This document shows, one piece after another, positions 37,768 to 40,435 of a stretch of 40,435 nt of DNA. Below the pieces are notes generated by a model. The model saw nothing but the letters and a program-made list of their open reading frames with translations. It did no database searches and had not been told where the DNA came from. The stretch comes from a virus. A program made the position numbers and the translations under genes. The stretch is taken from the IMG/VR virus record IMGVR_UViG_3300036851_000074, positions 1-40,435 of that record. One strand, written 5' to 3'. Position 1 is the first letter of the stretch. Each line of letters opens with the position of its first letter.

Positions 37768-37946
37768 GCGAGACGCCGAACCGCCCCGTGGCAACCGGGC
37801 CGAAGCCTGAGAACCCCTACTGCATGCGCTGTAGCCGCCACCTCGGTAAGTCGTTCCACGAGACGAACGAGCACAACGAAGCGGCGTCTCGCGAGCAATT
37901 GAGGATCGAGTTCACGGAGATCGTCGGGAGATTGTCTGATGACTGA
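37764..37946 (+). CDS. Small CxxC protein
   Basis: 60 residues from GTG 37764. ENPYCMRCSRHLGKSFHETNEH provides two Cys and several His, consistent with one metal site; the rest is a helix (ASREQLRIEFTEIVGRL). Four- and eight-base overlaps with its neighbours. Confidence 0.6.
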   Translation: MSETPNRPVATGPKPENPYCMRCSRHLGKSFHETNEHNEAASREQLRIEFTEIVGRLSDD

Positions 37947-38208
37947 CGACCGCGAGGTGTTCAAGGTACGCAGGGACGCCGGGTTGGCTAAGCGTCACGA
38001 GACCCGAGAAGCACGAGCCATCCGCCGGCAAGTGGCCGAAGAGATCGCAGCCGCCATTGAGCGCAGCGAAGACGACGCGCGTCGTCTGGGGCAGCAATGC
38101 CAACTCCAAGGCGACAAAGCCGGCGAACTTGAATGCAGCCACCTCGCCACGGGCTACATGCGCAGCGCCGAGCTTGCCCGTGAGATCGGCTCCAAGGAGG
38201 CGACATGA
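37939..38208 (+). CDS. Hypothetical helical protein
   Basis: 89 residues from ATG 37939 (eight-base overlap). Charged helices: VRRDAGLAKRHETREARAIRRQVAEEIAAAIERSEDDARRLGQQ and HLATGYMRSAELAREIG. ATGA at its end. Function unknown. Confidence 0.6.
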   Translation: MTDDREVFKVRRDAGLAKRHETREARAIRRQVAEEIAAAIERSEDDARRLGQQCQLQGDKAGELECSHLATGYMRSAELAREIGSKEAT

Positions 38209-38423
38209 GCGAGGCGAGTCGACCATCAGGCAGCGCCTATGGGACAGGAGCACCCTCGTACCAAAGCACGGCCCTCCAGAGGGCGGCACTTGAGGGACGC
38301 CTCAAGGTCGCGATCTCCATCAGGGATCAACGTCGGGCGATGGGTGACGCGAAGCGGGCTGACCGCTGGGCCGCGATCTGCGATGAACTGCTGGATCGAC
38401 TGCTGGAGGTGCGTGGCCTGTGA
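38205..38423 (+). CDS. Small hypothetical protein
   Basis: 72 residues. After a Ser/Gly-rich start the rest is helical (ALQRAALEGRLKVAISIRDQRRAMGDAKRADRWAAICDELLDRLLEV). ATGA start and GTGA end. Function unknown. Confidence 0.6.
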   Translation: MSEASRPSGSAYGTGAPSYQSTALQRAALEGRLKVAISIRDQRRAMGDAKRADRWAAICDELLDRLLEVRGL

Positions 38424-39193
38424 ACACGCCATGTAGCGTCGAATGGTGCGACCGACCTGTAGTCGAGGGCCACGTCTGCGTCAGATGCTCTGACAGGCTC
38501 CAGGTTGCCCTAGGGGACGTCACCGCACTCTGGGCCGAGTTGGACACCGTCCTCACCCGCCAGGCCCGCTACAGCGAAGCTGAGGGGCGCGGAGGCTCAG
38601 AGAAGGCGCTCCCGTTCAACGCCAACGCCTCCGAGATCGGCTGGGTACTCAGGAACACCCTCACGACGTGGTGCCGCCTCATCGCTGAAGAACGGGGCAG
38701 CGTACTACCCACCGCCGACAATCCGCCCGCGGTTGCTGGCTGGTTGCTCCACCATGTCGAATGGCTGAGGCATCACAAGGCCGGCGCGGAGGCGGTCGAG
38801 GAGATCACCTCAGCCGTCAATGCAGTTCGCAAAGCCGTGGACCGGCCAGCTGAACGGATCTACGCAGGCCCCTGCGCCGATTGCGGTGGAGACATGTACG
38901 GCAAGCCCGACGCCGCCTCGGTGGAGTGCCGACCCTGCGGCCTCAGTTACGACGTGGCAGAGATGCGGGACTGGATGAGAGCCCAGGTGTACGGGCGCCT
39001 CGTCACCGCACGAGAGGGCGTTGTGCTGCTGTCCAGGTTCGGGCTGCCGGTGTCGCAGAAGACCGTGGAGAAGTGGCACCTGCGCAAGCGGGTCACCGAT
39101 CACGGGCACGACACGGCAGGTAAGCGGCTCTACCTGTTCGATGACCTGGTGGCACTGGCTGCCGCGAGCACACCAACCGAGAGGGCATCATGA
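38420..39193 (+). CDS. Zinc-ribbon / HTH DNA-binding protein
   Basis: 257 residues from GTG 38420. Residues 5-23 have CSVEWCDRPVVEGHVCVRC; a helical middle follows; residues about 153-172 hold CADCGGDMYGKPDAASVECRPCG, a zinc ribbon; the C-terminus is MerR-like (LVTAREGVVLLSRFGLPVSQKTVEKWHLRKRVTDHG, GKRLYLFDDLVAL). Similar proteins end early operons in actinophages. Likely a transcription regulator. Confidence 0.75.
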   Translation: MNTPCSVEWCDRPVVEGHVCVRCSDRLQVALGDVTALWAELDTVLTRQARYSEAEGRGGSEKALPFNANASEIGWVLRNTLTTWCRLIAEERGSVLPTADNPPAVAGWLLHHVEWLRHHKAGAEAVEEITSAVNAVRKAVDRPAERIYAGPCADCGGDMYGKPDAASVECRPCGLSYDVAEMRDWMRAQVYGRLVTAREGVVLLSRFGLPVSQKTVEKWHLRKRVTDHGHDTAGKRLYLFDDLVALAAASTPTERAS

Positions 39194-39441
39194 GGTATTC
39201 ACCCCCACCATATGCGGATATAGCGAAGATCGTCAGGGCAAACCCGACTAGATATGCACCCCTAGTGGCCGCTAGGTACGGAGTGGCTGTCAGGACGGCT
39301 CAGCGCTGGGTGAATGAGGGTCGCAAGCGGGGTCTGATTCCACCCAACGAAGGTCACCCGTGTCCGACGTGTGGTGGTACTGGCCTTCGGAAGTACGGAC
39401 CAGGCAGGCAGGGTGGACACGCCGAGAGACCGCTAGCGTGA
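39190..39441 (+). CDS. Small HTH protein with Zn motif
   Basis: 83 residues, ATGA start. An HTH is visible (DIAKIVRANPTRYAPLVAARYGVAVRTAQRWVNEGRKRGLI), then CPTCGGTGLRKYG, half a zinc site, and a basic tail. Last gene of the early operon, just before the non-coding structured region. Confidence 0.7.
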   Translation: MRYSPPPYADIAKIVRANPTRYAPLVAARYGVAVRTAQRWVNEGRKRGLIPPNEGHPCPTCGGTGLRKYGPGRQGGHAERPLA

Positions 39442-39464
39442 CTTGCCACTCTGCGTCTCCTATC

Positions 39465-39485
39465 CTGTTGCCAGACTGGCAGCAG
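39465..39485. repeat. Inverted repeat 1
   Basis: ctgttgccag and ctggcagcag pair over ten positions (one G-U) around a single central base, so in RNA the loop would open to at least three. It starts the structured region. Confidence 0.6.
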
Positions 39486-39512
39486 TGTTGGTAGACGTCA
39501 GTCGCAAATGCT

Positions 39513-39538
39513 GCTCACCATCCCCGTGACCGGTGAGC
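39513..39538. repeat. Inverted repeat 2
   Basis: gctcacc and ggtgagc, seven pairs, with a 12-base loop (atccccgtgacc). No T-tract. Confidence 0.6.
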
Positions 39539-39572
39539 GTTATAGGTCAGGTTTGACTGGTCCTCGTGCGAG

Positions 39573-39594
39573 CATCCGGGTTAATCACCGGATG
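39573..39594. repeat. Inverted repeat 3
   Basis: catccgg and ccggatg, seven pairs, with an eight-base loop (gttaatca). Confidence 0.6.
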
Positions 39595-39626
39595 ACGGCC
39601 TCCAAGCATCGCACTCATCGCAGTCG

Positions 39627-39658
39627 GCAGATCCCCAGCTTGATCGCTGGGGATCTGC
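39627..39658 (+). terminator. Inverted repeat 4, strong stem
   Basis: gcagatccccag and ctggggatctgc, twelve perfect pairs around cttgatcg. It is followed by aatcc rather than T, so on its own it is not a standard terminator. Confidence 0.7.
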
Positions 39659-39662
39659 AATC

Positions 39663-39700
39663 CAGAACCGTCAGTTCACCCCCTGTGACTGACGGTTCTG
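39663..39700 (+). terminator. Inverted repeat 5, strong stem with short T-rich tail
   Basis: cagaaccgtcagt and actgacggttctg, thirteen perfect pairs, 12-base loop, then ttgtgtc. With repeat 4 it makes a tandem terminator-like pair at the end of the early operon. Confidence 0.7.
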
Positions 39701-39783
39701 TTGTGTCACAATCTCGACAAGGGGGAACCGATCAGACACCGCGCGTCGTCCAACCCCCCGACCAATCAGCAACAGGGGGAACA

Positions 39784-40119
39784 ATGGCGATGACAGACAG
39801 GCTCACCGCGAAAGCGCGAGGACGACTCGAAGCACAGGTGGGGCCGAATGAGCAGATCCTGCACTCGGCCACCGTCGGCCCAGTCGGCATGGTGCTCACC
39901 AGCCAGCGACTCATGCTGGCGCCGTACGTCCAGACCACAGCACCAGATCTGAACCTGCCACTGTCCGCCATTCAGGACGTGGCATGGCAGAAGGGCCTAC
40001 TCGGCAGCCAGGGCAAGCTGACGATCCGCACCTCCACCCAGACCCTCGAGTACAAGACCCCGAACAAGCAAGGCGAGCCGGCCGCCATCAAGATCAGGCG
40101 GGCCATCGCCAACCGGTGA
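39784..40119 (+). CDS. PH-like domain protein
   Basis: 111 residues from ATG 39784 with AGGGGGAA upstream. RLEAQVGPNEQILHSATVGPVGMVLTSQRLMLAPY, then LPLSAIQDVAWQKGLLGSQGKLTIRTSTQTLEYKT and AIKIRRAI follow the bacterial PH/GRAM-type pattern (helix, strand with 'vLTsqRl', strands, final helix). Likely a small soluble or membrane-associated protein of unknown role. Its leader lies after the structured region, so it may have its own promoter. Confidence 0.7.
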   Translation: MAMTDRLTAKARGRLEAQVGPNEQILHSATVGPVGMVLTSQRLMLAPYVQTTAPDLNLPLSAIQDVAWQKGLLGSQGKLTIRTSTQTLEYKTPNKQGEPAAIKIRRAIANR

Positions 40120-40138
40120 CACATAGGTGGTGGGAACC

Positions 40139-40408
40139 GTGCCGAAGCCTGGCTCCACCACTGCCCGCGGTTACGGCGGACAGCACAAAGCTATCCGCCG
40201 TGCCATGCAAGCCACTGTCGACGCAGGCCGTGCCATCTGCTCCCTCTGCGCTCAACCCATCACCCCAGGGCAACCCTGGGATGCCGATCACACCGACGAT
40301 CGCACCGGGTATCGCGGGCCAGCGCACCAGCACTGCAACCGCCGAGCAGGCGGCATCAAAGGCCGACGATCAGCGAAATCACGCCGACCACGCCGCTGGA
40401 CCCTCTGA
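40139..40408 (+). CDS. HNH endonuclease, terminase-associated
   Basis: 89 residues from GTG 40139; GTG 40127 lies on the AGGTGG ribosome site. TARGYGGQHKAIRRAM, CSLCAQPITPGQPWDADHTDDRTGYRGPAHQHCNRRAGG contains the paired Cys and DADH metal site of small terminase-linked HNH enzymes, and a basic tail follows. These cooperate with the terminase in cleavage at cos in HK97-like phages. It lies at the right end, next to the terminases on a circular map. Confidence 0.88.
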   Translation: MPKPGSTTARGYGGQHKAIRRAMQATVDAGRAICSLCAQPITPGQPWDADHTDDRTGYRGPAHQHCNRRAGGIKGRRSAKSRRPRRWTL

Positions 40409-40435
40409 CGGTTTTTAACTGCATGGTCTGGCGAC
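40409..40435. other. Right genome end / half of putative cos
   Basis: After the HNH stop come a T-run (gtttttaa) and the final ctggcgac. The last seven bases mirror the first seven of the window, giving TGGCGACGTCGCCA at the joined ends. The T-run may help end transcription before the packaging site. Confidence 0.5.

Larger units (their letters stand above)
39442..39783 (+). other. Structured non-coding region
   Basis: 342 bases with no supported gene. One frame is open into the PH-like gene from 39508, but its early part is Arg/Ser/Thr-rich and lacks a ribosome site. The region holds five inverted repeats in series (listed separately) between 39465 and 39700. No tRNA fold could be completed. 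It could be a terminator set, a small RNA or a replication/packaging site. Confidence 0.7.

Noticed and set aside
39466-39600. Possible tRNA (sequence ggcagcagtgttggtag looks like a D-arm)
   Set aside because: No T-arm of GGTTC type, no acceptor pairing and no proper anticodon stem could be placed; the stems pair as independent hairpins instead.
1-40435. CRISPR array, rRNA, insertion sequence or restriction enzyme
   Set aside because: No regularly spaced repeats, no rRNA-like sequence, no transposase, and no restriction endonuclease beside the methyltransferases other than HNH genes that look like homing or packaging nucleases.

Overview
The window reads as the complete, or nearly complete, genome of a temperate siphovirus (HK97-fold head, non-contractile tail) of a high-GC actinobacterium. 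The evidence is: GC-rich DNA with many GTG starts; a small/large terminase pair at the left end and a terminase-associated HNH nuclease at the right end; a full head-tail-lysis block; an integrase/repressor module; and a large early operon. No rRNA, tRNA, CRISPR array or insertion sequence was seen. The two ends, placed together, form a 14-bp palindrome, which suggests they are the natural junction. The host genus cannot be fixed from the sequence; DUF6221 and the other small families point to Actinobacteria.

Layout. (1) 50-15274, + strand: terminase, portal, S78 protease, capsid, an intruding endonuclease VII-type HNH gene behind a hairpin, a tail-tube-like protein, decoration/neck proteins (one made of RRG repeats), head-tail connector, tail terminator, gp10-like protein, tail assembly chaperone and tape measure with an NlpC/P60 peptidase. 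(2) 15271-20706, + strand: tail-tip protein with a lectin-like insert, Gly-rich adhesin, and a lysis cassette (amidase, a membrane-anchored collagen-like protein and several membrane peptides), closed by a strong terminator at 20762-20799. (3) 20840-22686, - strand: small genes including DUF6221 and a secreted SGNH esterase lying beside the putative attP. (4) 22700-25889: attP candidate, tyrosine integrase, two repressor-like HTH proteins and a membrane protein on the - strand, then a divergent early promoter, probably leaderless, driving a TM peptide and an excisionase-like HTH protein. (5) 26045-39441, + strand: about 13.4 kb of genes joined by 1-, 4- or 8-base stop/start overlaps, encoding membrane peptides, RusA, a possible single-strand annealing protein, a SLOG protein, coiled-coil proteins, DNA methyltransferases, HNH nucleases, a replication-initiator-like protein and Zn/HTH proteins. 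(6) 39442-40435: a structured non-coding region, a PH-like protein, the HNH nuclease and the right end.

How it works together: the repressor region chooses between lysogeny (integrase, repressors) and the rightward early operon (recombination, replication, DNA modification). The late block packages, assembles and lyses. The most unusual points are an HNH gene nested inside a methyltransferase between near-duplicate 23-bp sequences with the host frame kept open; an HNH gene whose ribosome site and start codon are buried in a 14-bp stem; a canonical GGGAAAC slippery site plus hairpin that would fill the only gap in the early operon; and a cytosine methyltransferase that has lost its catalytic core.
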